A stretch of DNA of 51,058 bases from Actinomycetes bacterium (lineage in GTDB: Bacteria; Actinomycetota; Acidimicrobiia; Acidimicrobiales; Bog-793): the NCBI GenBank assembly GCA_021829645.1, contig JAKBPI010000015.1:1-51058 (forward strand), given 5' to 3'. The translations under genes were made by a program, and so were the position numbers. The notes below the pieces were generated by a model that did no database searches, had not been told where the DNA came from, and was given only the letters and a program-made list of their open reading frames with translations. Of this stretch, positions 16,571-24,765 are shown in pieces. Each line of letters begins with the position of its first letter. Position 1 is the first letter of the stretch.

Positions 16571-17463
16571 TAGAGTACTTCCTTTACAATTGGGTTTTTC
16601 TTATTAGATTCGGCACTTCCCATATATGCCAGCACCACGTCTTCTAAGTCAAGCGGCTCGACGATTACTTCTGGGTCCCAAATCTTGTCTTCACTCCGTA
16701 CGATAAATATGGACTGTGAAGTGCTGTGCTTTTCTTCAATAACTTCAACGCCGGTCGGTAGCGAAGAAGCGGGTCGCTTTTTGCAAATAAGTCTTTTATG
16801 AGTAGCCAAAACTTCATCAACAGGTAATGCCAGTTGTACTTTTGAGGCAACCAAAATAATGATGTAATCACATACGCGTTCTAAATCAGATACCAAGTGT
16901 GAAGATATCAATACGGTTCTACTATGAGACGCTGCGTCTTCCATAAGAAATTGGAGAAACGACATCCTCGCCAAAGGGTCAAGACTGGCTGTAGGTTCGT
17001 CCAATATCAAAAGTTCCGGATTCTTGGCAACCGCCAAGGCTAAAGCCAACTGGGCTCTTTCCCCTCCGGACAAACTGCCTACTTTTTGACGGAGGGTGAT
17101 CCCCAAGCGTTCGACTCGATCACTTATCAAGCTTTCGTCCCAAGACGGATTCAACCATTTCCCAAAATTTAAGCTATCCCGAACATCGAATTGCGAATAG
17201 AGCGGCGCATCTTGACCGACAAATCCTATTTTGGCCAGTTGTGAAGCGTCTTGAGCCGGAATACTCCCCAAGACGTTTATCTCACCCATATAAGTCGGTA
17301 TGAGTCCGAGAGCGATTTGCATTAAGGTCGATTTTCCGGCACCGTTTGGCCCCACCAAACCCACCACGCGTCCTTGCGGAATCGATATATTACAATCCGT
17401 GAGGGCATACTTCTTCTTATACTTTTTTGACAAATTTTTTGCTTCAATGACGACGTTACTCAT
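16570..17463 (-). CDS. ABC transporter ATP-binding protein
   Basis: A 297-residue ABC ATPase with Walker A GPNGAGKST, the Q-loop FVGQDAPLYSQ, signature LSGGERAQLALALA, Walker B LLILDEPTASLDP and the H-loop LISSHLVSDLERV. A C-terminal regulatory tail of about 80 residues follows. ATG 17463 overlaps the stop of the GntR gene in an ATGA arrangement, and the native start MSNVVIEAKNLSKKY agrees with the family; an upstream start at 17496 would lie inside the GntR gene. It powers the permease encoded directly downstream. Confidence 0.88.
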   Translation of the reverse strand: MSNVVIEAKNLSKKYKKKYALTDCNISIPQGRVVGLVGPNGAGKSTLMQIALGLIPTYMGEINVLGSIPAQDASQLAKIGFVGQDAPLYSQFDVRDSLNFGKWLNPSWDESLISDRVERLGITLRQKVGSLSGGERAQLALALAVAKNPELLILDEPTASLDPLARMSFLQFLMEDAASHSRTVLISSHLVSDLERVCDYIIILVASKVQLALPVDEVLATHKRLICKKRPASSLPTGVEVIEEKHSTSQSIFIVRSEDKIWDPEVIVEPLDLEDVVLAYMGSAESNKKNPIVKEVL

Positions 17464-17852
17464 GCTATTGCTGCCTCCCCTTCTCGTCGAAGACACTCCT
17501 GAAATAAAGACTCGATTGTTTCTGTGTCAAGACCGCTTTTACGCGCCTTGTCAAACCATTTCTGAAGTTCGCCCTTGATCGTCACGTATACATCCGGAGA
17601 TACTTCGCTTTGATCGGCAAGGATAAAAGTACCTACGCCCGGACGCAACTGAACTATCCCCATTACCTCAAGCTGCTTATAGGCTTTGAGAACAGTATTC
17701 GGGTTAACGGCTATCTCACCCACAACTGCTTTGACTGTCGGAAGTTGCTCGCCGTGTTTCAGTGTACCTAACGCTAATCCCTGCTTGACCTGCTTAATGA
17801 TCTGCATATAGGGAGGTACACCGCTTGACATGTTCAAATAAAAACTTATCAT
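17460..17852 (-). CDS. GntR-family regulator, YtrA subfamily
   Basis: A 130-residue protein with the winged-helix GntR DNA-binding domain, MSSGVPPYMQIIKQVKQGLA, LPTVKAVVGEIAVNPNTVLK and GVGTFIL, and only a short helical C-terminal extension, which is typical of the YtrA subfamily. These regulators repress an adjacent ABC transporter. ATG 17852 has AGAGG six bases upstream. It is the first gene of the operon and is likely autoregulated through the palindrome described upstream. Confidence 0.88.
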   Translation of the reverse strand: MISFYLNMSSGVPPYMQIIKQVKQGLALGTLKHGEQLPTVKAVVGEIAVNPNTVLKAYKQLEVMGIVQLRPGVGTFILADQSEVSPDVYVTIKGELQKWFDKARKSGLDTETIESLFQECLRREGEAAIA

Positions 17853-17862
17853 CTTTTACCTC

Positions 17863-17911
17863 TATATATCTAGTTAACTATATATATAGCATATATTCTG
17901 AGACAGGTCAA
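17863..17911 (-). promoter_or_regulatory. Promoter and operator of the GntR-ABC operon
   Basis: Reading the minus strand, TTGACC (17906-17911) and TATATA (17883-17888) are separated by exactly 17 bases, a good sigma-70-type promoter. An imperfect palindrome with a perfect core tagttaacta, centred at 17875/17876 and flanked by tatatat arms with one mismatch, covers the -10 box and the transcript start. That is a natural site for repression by the encoded YtrA-like regulator. Confidence 0.65.
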
Positions 17912-18299
17912 GAGGAAAGAATGAATTCTTTGGAAGGCCGGAAAAAATAAATAGATCCCGGAAGATTGACGTGAACTTTCCGCAACTGCCGGAAGTTGGC
18001 TGACTAAGAAAGATCTTTCTTAGCATTTCAAAATTAAGGCATTCCAGAAAAGGAAATTCTGAGGTTTCATGAGCTTGGAGTTACATAGAGCTCGTCTCAG
18101 CTTAGGAACACCTTTCGAATAAACATACGCTAAAAATAGGGCGCATACAGATGCACGATCTGACTGTGCTGCCATACGGACCTAACGCAGCAGTTTGATA
18201 AACCTTGCAAAAACAAACGAGGAATTTACTTTGCTGCTACTAGGTGGCCGGCAAATCCATGTGCCGGCATAACTTGGTCAGGTCAGATACAAGATTAGG
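17912..18299. other. Intergenic, no gene recognised
   Basis: Apart from a short hairpin (GCCGGC at 18247-18252 and 18263-18268, with a 10-base loop) just past the gene ending at 18300, I find no coding or RNA feature. The hairpin has no T run on either side, so it is a weak terminator at best. Confidence 0.4.
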
Positions 18300-19055
18300 T
18301 TACCAATCAGATGGCTGTCTTTTCGGCCATGCCACTTGACTGACATCAGCCGCATAGGAATTCTCGATAACCGAGAAGGCAATACCATCCGCACTTGCTG
18401 GCTCAATCTTATCAGCCATTCCCAGTTCTATGGGTATGATGTTGGCAACACGGGCTAGCCATTGACGAACTTTTTTCTCATCAGCGGAATTGTCGAGGAC
18501 AGCAAAAAATGAAAACCCGGGTGGCGTGCCATCGCCAAACTGCAACAAAACGTCTCGCACCGCTGTATTCATCTCAGTACGGTTTTGACAGATTTCCTTA
18601 CTGACACACTGTGCCAAAGAGACAAAATCATTGGGCACGGCTGGGCGGTCGTAACGCAGACCTAACCAGGTTGTGAAAGCTTGACGGCGAGACTTATCTG
18701 GATCGCGGCGAGAAACTCCTTCTGCTAGTATTGCTGCCAATACTTTCGGTGATACCGTCAGTTTTGGATCATTGGCTTTGGTGTATTCACACTCGGTAAG
18801 TCGTAGCTTAGCAGATCTGATTCCCCAGTCAGGCGGAGGCTCTTCTATGTAGAAGGGTCTAAGCTCAATGATAGGCTCCGGATCATCAAGATTGGCTTTG
18901 TCAAGATCGCATTCTTGGGTCGCAACGACCTAAATCCCATGCTGAGTTGACGAACACTTAGGGCTGCCAGATCGACTTAGGATAACAGCAACGACTGGTA
19001 GGTCGCAGTAAAAGATCGACCCTTGCCGCCAACCGACCTCGTACAGCGACGTCAT
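18300..19055 (-). pseudogene. Uncharacterised operon protein with in-frame amber codon
   Basis: One frame runs from ATG 19055 (MTSLYEVGWRQGSIFYC) to 18300 and is broken only by TAG at 18930-18932. The codon sits in HGI-stop-VVATQECDLD, where I would expect a Trp, so a single TGG to TAG change is likely. Downstream, PIIELRPFYIEEPPPDWGIR is conserved-looking and the frame is intact to the stop, about 250 codons in all. Function is unknown; the ATQECDL region resembles a short motif I recall in uncharacterised actinobacterial proteins. The ATG at 18740 inside the frame is not a convincing start. It follows the 19597-19067 gene by 11 bases in a three-gene operon. Confidence 0.65.
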
Positions 19056-19066
19056 TGCCGGATGTC

Positions 19067-19597
19067 CTACTCGTGTAACGCTGTCGTAGGAGCATCACGC
19101 CGAAGGCGATCTCCAACCAGAAGACCTGTCTGACGGGGTTGGATGGCGTCTAAAACAGAAAGATAAACCTCCGCAAAATTATCAATACTGAAGTATTCCT
19201 CAAGGGTATTCTGCCGACTAGATAAAACCGCGTCGAGAGTAGCCCTTGTCTGATCGATATTTTGATTGGTAAGAAAGTAAGTTCGCTCGACAAGACAGTG
19301 AAGCAAGTCTAGTCTCTGACGCATGTCGCAAGAGAACAGAGGCTTACTTTTCTCACCAGCGATCACTTTCCCATATCCGCATCCTATAACATCAGTCAAC
19401 CGATCAGTTGACCATTTTGTCCAGCCGCAAATATCGTCAATCATGCGTTGTAATTCTCGCAATAGTTCAGATCCTGTCGCATTGCCTATCACCCAGATTG
19501 ATGGTCGTGTATCAAGTGACGTATTAGCAACCGGCTGCCAAACGGGCTCGCCATGTAAAGCTTCTTCATACAAAGCAGAGAGATCTATAAGCATCAC
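19067..19597 (-). CDS. Uncharacterised protein, middle gene of TIGR04255 operon
   Basis: A 176-residue soluble protein with no recognised domain. It is mixed alpha/beta in character, with SIWVIGNATGSELLRELQRM near residues 33-52, TKWSTDRLTDVIG and a C-terminal Arg-rich tail (GDRLRRDAPTTALHE). It starts at ATG 19597, overlapping the stop of the TIGR04255 pseudogene by four bases, and is followed by the amber-interrupted gene, so all three were co-transcribed. It has no interruption, but with both neighbours broken it may no longer serve a purpose. Confidence 0.55.
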   Translation of the reverse strand: MMLIDLSALYEEALHGEPVWQPVANTSLDTRPSIWVIGNATGSELLRELQRMIDDICGWTKWSTDRLTDVIGCGYGKVIAGEKSKPLFSCDMRQRLDLLHCLVERTYFLTNQNIDQTRATLDAVLSSRQNTLEEYFSIDNFAEVYLSVLDAIQPRQTGLLVGDRLRRDAPTTALHE

Positions 19598-20423
19598 TTT
19601 AGAACCTCACGTCCGAAATATGCAGCTCCGTTATCGGTAAGCGACCAATAGAAAAAACGGTCTATCTGGTCATGAAGAGTTGCTGGCTGTTTTGTAAGTT
19701 GAGCCGGTTCAAAGCTCTGGGATTCCTCTGTAAAGACATCGATGTCAAGCAGATAAGCTTGACCTCGGAGTTGCATCGACGGTATATACGGTAATATCGT
19801 ATTCTGAGACACTAAACCGTGACGTACTATAGCTTGATATGCCTTCCTGAAGGAGTTGGGTGGCCGGTAAACGGAGCAGTAAGTTGGGTCTGAGTGATGG
19901 TAGTGACAAGCTGTGTATCGTCAGCAACCGCGTCGGTTGCTGACCAACCAGTGAGTTCGGGGCGAAACCAAACACGCCAAGCGTTCTTGTCGTCTGGCGG
20001 TATCTCAACCATGTTAATTGTACCGGATTCCGAGCCTCTCTGCGCTATTTACACCAGCAGCTTCTGAAAGAGCGTGCAGTAGCACCTCGAAACGTTGAGG
20101 AACTCTCTGAAGTCTCTATACTGAATGCCGATGCTAAGCGTGGCAGAATCTGGCGAGATATCGGCAGCCCATCCATGATTATCATAAAAATGCCAGATCT
20201 TAGCTGTTGGCATGCTGGAACTAGCTGCTCCTATTACTAGTGCTAACTGTTGCACTTGTTGATCTTTCATATAGGGAAAGAGCTGATCAAGCTGCTCTTG
20301 GACAGGTACTATGCCGTCCATAGCTCCCAGTTTGGCTCGCGTGGCAAACTTAACTTGTCCGAATGCCTGTATCAATGGAGGTCGTCTCAGACAGTAGCTA
20401 GGAACGGGATCAAGTGTAAACAT
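19594..20423 (-). pseudogene. TIGR04255 family protein, frameshifted
   Basis: Piecing frames together from ATG 20423 restores a family-like protein. MFTLDPVPSYCLRRPPLIQA and ATLSIGIQYRDF lie in the first frame. QRFEVLLHALSEAAG and NSAERLGIRY lie in a second frame at about 20098-20020. INMVEIPPDDKNAWRVWF returns to the first frame, and KAYQAIVRHGLV with LLDIDVF lies in a third, ending at 19594. One base appears lost near 20097, one gained near 20018 (gtacaattaac for gtacattaac) and one changed near 19845, each at a short run. The LRRPPL start, LGIRYIN centre and LLDIDVF end are the hallmarks of TIGR04255, a sporadic family of unknown function. Confidence 0.7.
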
Positions 20424-21104
20424 CAGAAAACACCCCAAAAGTATTTCACAATACCGACTAGCAGACTCATATCGGTACTGCTCTTGCAAGACTGTGAAAC
20501 GGAACGCCTTGACTGAAGTAATACCTTGAGTAAAGCCGAGGTAGCTTGATATTTTCTATTACAGTACAATATATTCTGACCCCATCAACAGCAGAGCTAT
20601 TTTTAGTAGGGAATTACTGCTAAATAGCAGTTTCCGATAGAATTATGCTACTTAATTTAAAACTGTCTGTCAATGAAAAAATTCTTGTTGCGTGCTGTTT
20701 ACTTATGTATACTGTTTAGAACAGTCGTTGAAACGATAACTTTCGCCGGTGATAATAATACCGCATACGCAAAAACCAATGAATTTTATGTATAGGCTGA
20801 ATATCCTAAAGGAAAAGTACGAACACATGGAGTAGACACCTCATGTGTTATGCCGAGACTATCCAGGAAAACCCGTAACAGCTCAGATCTACAAAACCTT
20901 TCAGCCAGAAAAATCTGAGACTGAGACTCTCAAGAACCACTCTGTCATATCCTGTTACTACTCGGGAAAGATGATACTGAATCTTTTACCAACCACAGCG
21001 TAATACTCCCTTTTGCTAAAGTGATGGGGTAGTTGAGCGGTGTTGCGGCTGTAAACATAGCATCTAAAATAACGCTATGATATAAGTAGGAGTGTAAAAT
21101 ATAG
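20424..21104. other. Intergenic region with a perfect palindrome
   Basis: Besides the short frame at 20673-20795, this gap contains ACTGTT-TAG-AACAGT (20711-20725), a perfect inverted repeat that lies within that frame and could be an operator or chance. A TATGAT at 21076-21081 and GGAG near 21089 may belong to the next gene. No RNA gene is recognised. Confidence 0.35.
20673..20795 (+). pseudogene. Short signal-peptide-like reading frame
   Basis: ATG 20673 opens 40 codons, MKKFLLRAVYLCILFRTVVE followed by TITFAGDNNTAYAKTNEFYV, with a basic start, hydrophobic core and an AYA-K junction like a secretion signal. After the TAG at 20793-20795 the same frame stays open for about 48 more codons, so one nonsense change may have cut a small secreted protein. 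No RBS is evident. Coding status is uncertain. Confidence 0.25.
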
Positions 21105-21626
21105 ATGCTTAGTATACTTAAGCTGTTGACATGGACCGGAAGTGGCCTCAAGCCTGAATCATATGAGCTTATCTTTGGCAGCATAGGTGCATCTCTGGCA
21201 TTCATCGGAGCATACAACTATCATCGGATTACCGGAGTCAATCCATGGAAGATACCTTCCGCACTCTGGGCACTGCTTGCTTTCGTTTCTCCTGTTGGCT
21301 TAGTATTGGGATTTGTCGCCAGATCCAACATTGGTTTCAGAACACACAGCAAGCAGGGTGGTCTCTATTCCGGAAGACAGAACCACAGCATGATGAACGA
21401 CTCTTCACAGCCGCTACCGGCGAAAAACAATCTCACCGATGGGCAGTACCTTATCAACGGCGAATCAGAAACGACAGAATACAAGGAAAAGGTCCGCAAT
21501 CCTCTCTTTGGTTGGTATCCCGATCCATATAAAAAATACCCGTATCGCTACTGGGACGGCAAAGCTTGGACAAAATTCATTTCGGACGGACAGGCCAGAA
21601 GCGAAGATAAAGACTTTACCGCATAG
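21105..21626 (+). CDS. Membrane protein with C-terminal DUF2510 domain
   Basis: A 173-residue protein. Two transmembrane segments lie at about 23-40 and 48-70, followed by a Ser/Asn/Gln-rich linker and then GWYPDPYKKYPYRYWDGKAW near residues 136-155. That is the DUF2510 motif (GWYPDPxxxxxxRYWDGxxWT), a domain nearly confined to Actinobacteria and usually attached to membrane proteins. Its function is unknown. ATG 21105 has GGAG at 21089-21092, a slightly long spacing. It converges with the DUF2469 gene only five bases after its stop. Confidence 0.8.
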   Translation: MLSILKLLTWTGSGLKPESYELIFGSIGASLAFIGAYNYHRITGVNPWKIPSALWALLAFVSPVGLVLGFVARSNIGFRTHSKQGGLYSGRQNHSMMNDSSQPLPAKNNLTDGQYLINGESETTEYKEKVRNPLFGWYPDPYKKYPYRYWDGKAWTKFISDGQARSEDKDFTA

Positions 21627-21630
21627 AAGA

Positions 21631-21927
21631 CTAAAGATCTTTTTCAGGCAAAACTTCTATATTGACGTCTTTTGTCGTCAGAACCCTGACTGAGGAAGCA
21701 AAACGGGCGGGACGATACATATCCCACACCCATGCGTCTTCCAAAAGCAGTTCTACCCAACCGGAAGATTCGTCGCCATATTTCTTTAGACTGACTTCAT
21801 TGGCTAGATAAAAGCGTCTTTCCGTCTCTACGGCATATTTGAACATAGAAAGAACAGCTCTGTATTCCTGATAGAGAGAAAGCTCTATTTCGGCTTCAAA
21901 CTGTTCTAAATCCTCTTCGGCGCTCAT
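21631..21927 (-). CDS. DUF2469 family protein
   Basis: A 98-residue acidic protein that begins MSAEEDLEQFEAEIELSLYQ and ends in a strand-rich RPARFASSVRVLTTKDVNIEV segment, matching the DUF2469 family (Rv2901c-like) found almost only in Actinobacteria. It lies 25 bp after rplS, its usual neighbourhood, but without the lepB and rnhB genes that often lie between. Function unknown; the constant linkage to ribosomal genes suggests a housekeeping role. The 3' end abuts the convergent DUF2510 gene. Confidence 0.85.
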   Translation of the reverse strand: MSAEEDLEQFEAEIELSLYQEYRAVLSMFKYAVETERRFYLANEVSLKKYGDESSGWVELLLEDAWVWDMYRPARFASSVRVLTTKDVNIEVLPEKDL

Positions 21928-21952
21928 ATAGCTTCAACGCCCGTCCGGAAAA

Positions 21953-22309
21953 CTACGATACACGTGTTGTACGACGCTCCTTGATCTTTGCCGCTTTACC
22001 GATACGGTCACGCAGATAGTAGAGCTTGGCTCTCCTCACGTCACCTTCCGTAACCGTTTCAATTTTAGATATTATCGGAGAATGCACCGGGAACGTGCGC
22101 TCTACACCCACGCCGAAGCTAATTTTACGTACTGTAAAAGTTTCCCTTGCGCCACTTCCCTGTCTTCTGATGACAGCTCCTTGGAAAACCTGGATTCTTT
22201 CACGGTTTCCTTCCACGACGCGCACATGGACTTTGATAGTGTCACCGGGCCGGAACAAGGGTACGTCATCTCGCAATATAGCGTTATCGACTAAATCTGT
22301 TGGATTCAT
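21953..22309 (-). CDS. rplS: 50S ribosomal protein L19
   Basis: 118 residues, the full usual length. [33 protein letters not shown] and [21 protein letters not shown] are the canonical L19 blocks, and [18 protein letters not shown] ends the protein. L19 sits at the 30S-50S interface. It follows trmD by 38 bp as in most bacteria and is the penultimate gene of the rpsP-to-DUF2469 transcription unit. Confidence 0.97.
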   Translation of the reverse strand: MNPTDLVDNAILRDDVPLFRPGDTIKVHVRVVEGNRERIQVFQGAVIRRQGSGARETFTVRKISFGVGVERTFPVHSPIISKIETVTEGDVRRAKLYYLRDRIGKAAKIKERRTTRVS

Positions 22310-22347
22310 ACTAAGTTATTCTCCTTGCAATGCCCGGTTTATAAAAT

Positions 22348-23133
22348 CTAATTATCGGAATCTGATAGATATCCGTATTTTATGAGCAATTGTAGCTCAT
22401 CTCGGCTCAGCCCACCGCGTTTTTCTAGCATATCCTGTCTCTTGTTCAGAGTTCTGAATAATGCGGAGGTTTTCCGCCACTCTGCTATTTTAGCATGATT
22501 TCCACTCCTTAAAACTTCCGGAACCGCCATTCCTCTGAAGTCAAAAGGCTTTGTAAACTGTGCGCACTCCAATAAAGTATCGCTGAAGCTTTCTTCCGCC
22601 GCCGATTCGTCGTTGCCAAGCACACCCGGGAGGAGTCTGGCCACCGCCTCGATTATTACCAATGCAGCCAGTTCCCCTCCGGCCAGAATATAATCTCCTA
22701 TAGAAATTTCTCCGTCTGTAAGGTATTCTTCAATACGGGCATCCACGCCTTCATATCTTCCACACAAAAGCGAAAAACCTCTGCGGCCTCTTGAGTCAAT
22801 GAGCTCTGCCAATTCTTCGGCTTTTCTCTGATCAAAAACTTCTCCTCCGGGAGAAAGCAAAAATAACGGACGGATGATATCAGTAGATTCGACAGCACGA
22901 AAAACCGGTTCCGGCATCATCACCATACCGGGACCACCCCCAAACGGAGTGTCGTCGACCGAATGATGCCGGTCAACGGAAAACTCTCTCAGATCATGGG
23001 CATTTACTTGCAAGTAATGATTTTCCCTGGCTTTACCTAAGATACTTTGTGAACAGTAACCTTCGATCATCTGAGGAAATATAGTAAAGACGTTCACATA
23101 AAAGGGGGATCCTCCCCGTATAGATTCATCCAT
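22348..23133 (-). CDS. trmD: tRNA (guanine37-N1)-methyltransferase
   Basis: 261 residues. VNVFTIFPQMIEGYC opens the SPOUT fold, DTPFGGGPGMVMMPEP and the trefoil-knot segment YILAGGELAALVIIEAVARL bind S-adenosylmethionine, and LPGVLGNDESAAEESF is the conserved RNA-contact region. The enzyme makes m1G37 in tRNAs reading CNN codons and prevents frameshifting. The leader before VNVFTIF is about 12 residues longer than in many homologues, so the true start may be slightly internal. A 141-bp gap separates it from rimM. Confidence 0.95.
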   Translation of the reverse strand: MDESIRGGSPFYVNVFTIFPQMIEGYCSQSILGKARENHYLQVNAHDLREFSVDRHHSVDDTPFGGGPGMVMMPEPVFRAVESTDIIRPLFLLSPGGEVFDQRKAEELAELIDSRGRRGFSLLCGRYEGVDARIEEYLTDGEISIGDYILAGGELAALVIIEAVARLLPGVLGNDESAAEESFSDTLLECAQFTKPFDFRGMAVPEVLRSGNHAKIAEWRKTSALFRTLNKRQDMLEKRGGLSRDELQLLIKYGYLSDSDN

Positions 23134-23274
23134 ATAAGCACCGATCCACTAAGACAGCCTGCACTAGATAAGTATGCCAAAGGAAACGTTTCTTCTGTAC
23201 AAAAACCTTGAAGTGCCGTATGGTTTATCAAATGAAGAACGGGTACAACACCACTAAAAATGATTGGGGTGTAC

Positions 23275-23784
23275 CTAGGACAGAAGACCTTCGGGGATAT
23301 CCACAAAAATTTCTTCCTCGCTCATGGATGTGACAAAGACTAGGGGCACAAGACCGGAATTTTCTAAAACTAATAAATCGCTGGCCGGATTGGCTTCCAC
23401 GGCAACGACTTTCCCATGAGAAGTGCCGTGCTGGTCAATTAGTGTTTTCCCGATCATCTCATGGACAAAAAGTTCATCTTTACCCAAAGGAAGCGGGGAA
23501 CCCAGAAGAAGCAGTCCTTTTAGTTGCTCCGCAGCGTTCATATCGTCATAACCGACAAATTTAATCAAAAAGCCACTCTTATAAGGCGCGGATACTTCGA
23601 CGGACAATTCGATAAGTTCTGACTCAAGATAAGCAAAAAGCCTGCTCTTGGGCTCAAAGCGTTCCAATCGATTTGTAACCGGACGCACCAGCAACTGACC
23701 TTTTAGACCATGAGGCTTGCCTATGCGTCCAATTTCAAGTAAATCTGAGACAGTTACGTCAGAGATTTCCTGGTTTTCAGTCAA
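23275..23784 (-). CDS. rimM: Ribosome maturation factor RimM
   Basis: 169 residues with the N-terminal RimM barrel (EIGRIGKPHGLKGQLLVRPV) and a C-terminal PRC-barrel (VHEMIGKTLID near 105, ending VFVTSMSEEEIFVDIPEGLL). It assists 16S rRNA processing and assembly of the 30S head near S19. It overlaps the KH gene by 8 bp. The order KH-rimM-trmD-rplS is the standard one. Confidence 0.95.
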   Translation of the reverse strand: MTENQEISDVTVSDLLEIGRIGKPHGLKGQLLVRPVTNRLERFEPKSRLFAYLESELIELSVEVSAPYKSGFLIKFVGYDDMNAAEQLKGLLLLGSPLPLGKDELFVHEMIGKTLIDQHGTSHGKVVAVEANPASDLLVLENSGLVPLVFVTSMSEEEIFVDIPEGLLS

Positions 23785-24208
23785 CTATCTCCACGACGGC
23801 GTCCGTCTTGTCGCGTGCCGCAGCTGCCCTGACGACCACCCTGACAGCCTGAATAACACGTCCTTTACGACCTATCATACGTCCCATGTCTTCCGGAGCC
23901 ACTTTCAGAAGAAGCTTTGCGCCGACTTTGGCCGGTACCACGTCAACTTCCACGGCATCCGGGTCTTCTACCAATTGTCTGGCCAGAAACTCCAGCACGT
24001 CTTTAGAACGTCCTCCGGGAATCAGATTGGGATCTGGTTCGTCTGCGTCTTCATCGACAGCCAAAACGGAGGTATCCGCTTCTGTCATTGGGATATCGGC
24101 TACGTCGTCTTCGGCAACGGAAAGCGTAGCGACGTCTTCTTCCGATTCGGCTGGGGTAAACTGGGGTTCCGCAAATAGCGGAGCACCTGTGTCACCTGTT
24201 TGTGTCAT
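23777..24208 (-). CDS. khpA: KH-domain RNA-binding protein (KhpA-like) with acidic N-terminal extension
   Basis: 143 residues from ATG 24208 (MTQTGDTGAPLFAEPQ); a longer frame back to 24424 runs inside rpsP and is rejected. The last 75 residues form the KH domain, LARQLVEDPDAVEVDVV and DMGRMIGRKGRVIQAVRVV with its GRKG RNA-contact loop. The first 70 residues are acidic and low-complexity, absent from typical KhpA proteins of about 75-80 residues. KhpA binds RNA and affects cell division and elongation in other bacteria. It lies between rpsP and rimM as usual. Confidence 0.88.
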   Translation of the reverse strand: MTQTGDTGAPLFAEPQFTPAESEEDVATLSVAEDDVADIPMTEADTSVLAVDEDADEPDPNLIPGGRSKDVLEFLARQLVEDPDAVEVDVVPAKVGAKLLLKVAPEDMGRMIGRKGRVIQAVRVVVRAAAARDKTDAVVEIVD

Positions 24209-24209
24209 T

Positions 24210-24602
24210 TTAAACCTCTGTATCACTCGAAGAAGTAGAAACTGTTTCCAAAGCTTTATCGACTTTTTTAGCCGATGCGGCTTTGGCCTTGGAGGGAGAA
24301 GATTTTCCAGAAGCAGCTTTGGCCGGTTTTGAGGCGGAACTCTTGGACTCGGAGTACTGCTGCCATGCGCCGGAGAGTTCCAACAATTTTTTGACTCTGT
24401 CTGTCGGCTGAGCACCTTTTGCAAGCCAGTCGTTTGCTTTCGCGTTGTCTATTATGACGGCATCCGTCTGTTGTCTCGGGGCGTACGTCCCGATTGTTTC
24501 AATGAATTTCCCGTCACGCGGAGATCTGCTGTCAGCAACCACAACACGGTATGTGGGCTGCTTTTTCTTCCCCATTCGCATCAGGCGGAGTTTTACTGCC
24601 AC
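24210..24602 (-). CDS. rpsP: 30S ribosomal protein S16 with Lys/Ala/Ser tail
   Basis: 130 residues. [38 protein letters not shown] and YAPRQ are canonical S16. After about residue 85 a Lys/Ser/Ala-rich low-complexity tail extends the protein beyond the typical 80-90 residues, a common feature in Actinobacteria. The stop is one base from the KH start. It is the first gene after an AT-rich 163-bp gap that follows ffh. Confidence 0.95.
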   Translation of the reverse strand: MAVKLRLMRMGKKKQPTYRVVVADSRSPRDGKFIETIGTYAPRQQTDAVIIDNAKANDWLAKGAQPTDRVKKLLELSGAWQQYSESKSSASKPAKAASGKSSPSKAKAASAKKVDKALETVSTSSSDTEV

Positions 24603-24765
24603 GTCAATTCCTTCGCTTCCCCGGGAAATCCCGTTAATTCACTGATGAGGTGTCTCATATTCAAAAAGAAACCTTTACTGATTTATTTCGTCAAGTTTAC
24701 ATTATTTAAATTCATTAATTTACTAGTCAACGCAAAACGAATAATTATTTTAACAAAAAAATATT
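24603..24765. other. AT-rich ffh-rpsP intergenic region
   Basis: A very AT-rich 163-bp gap between two same-strand housekeeping genes, with several short direct and inverted A/T runs. It probably holds the rpsP promoter and any ffh terminator, but I can point to no single convincing element. Confidence 0.3.

Noticed and set aside
24210-24424. Longer start for the KH protein
   Set aside because: It would run inside rpsP in another frame and has no family support; ATG 24208 fits the gene spacing.
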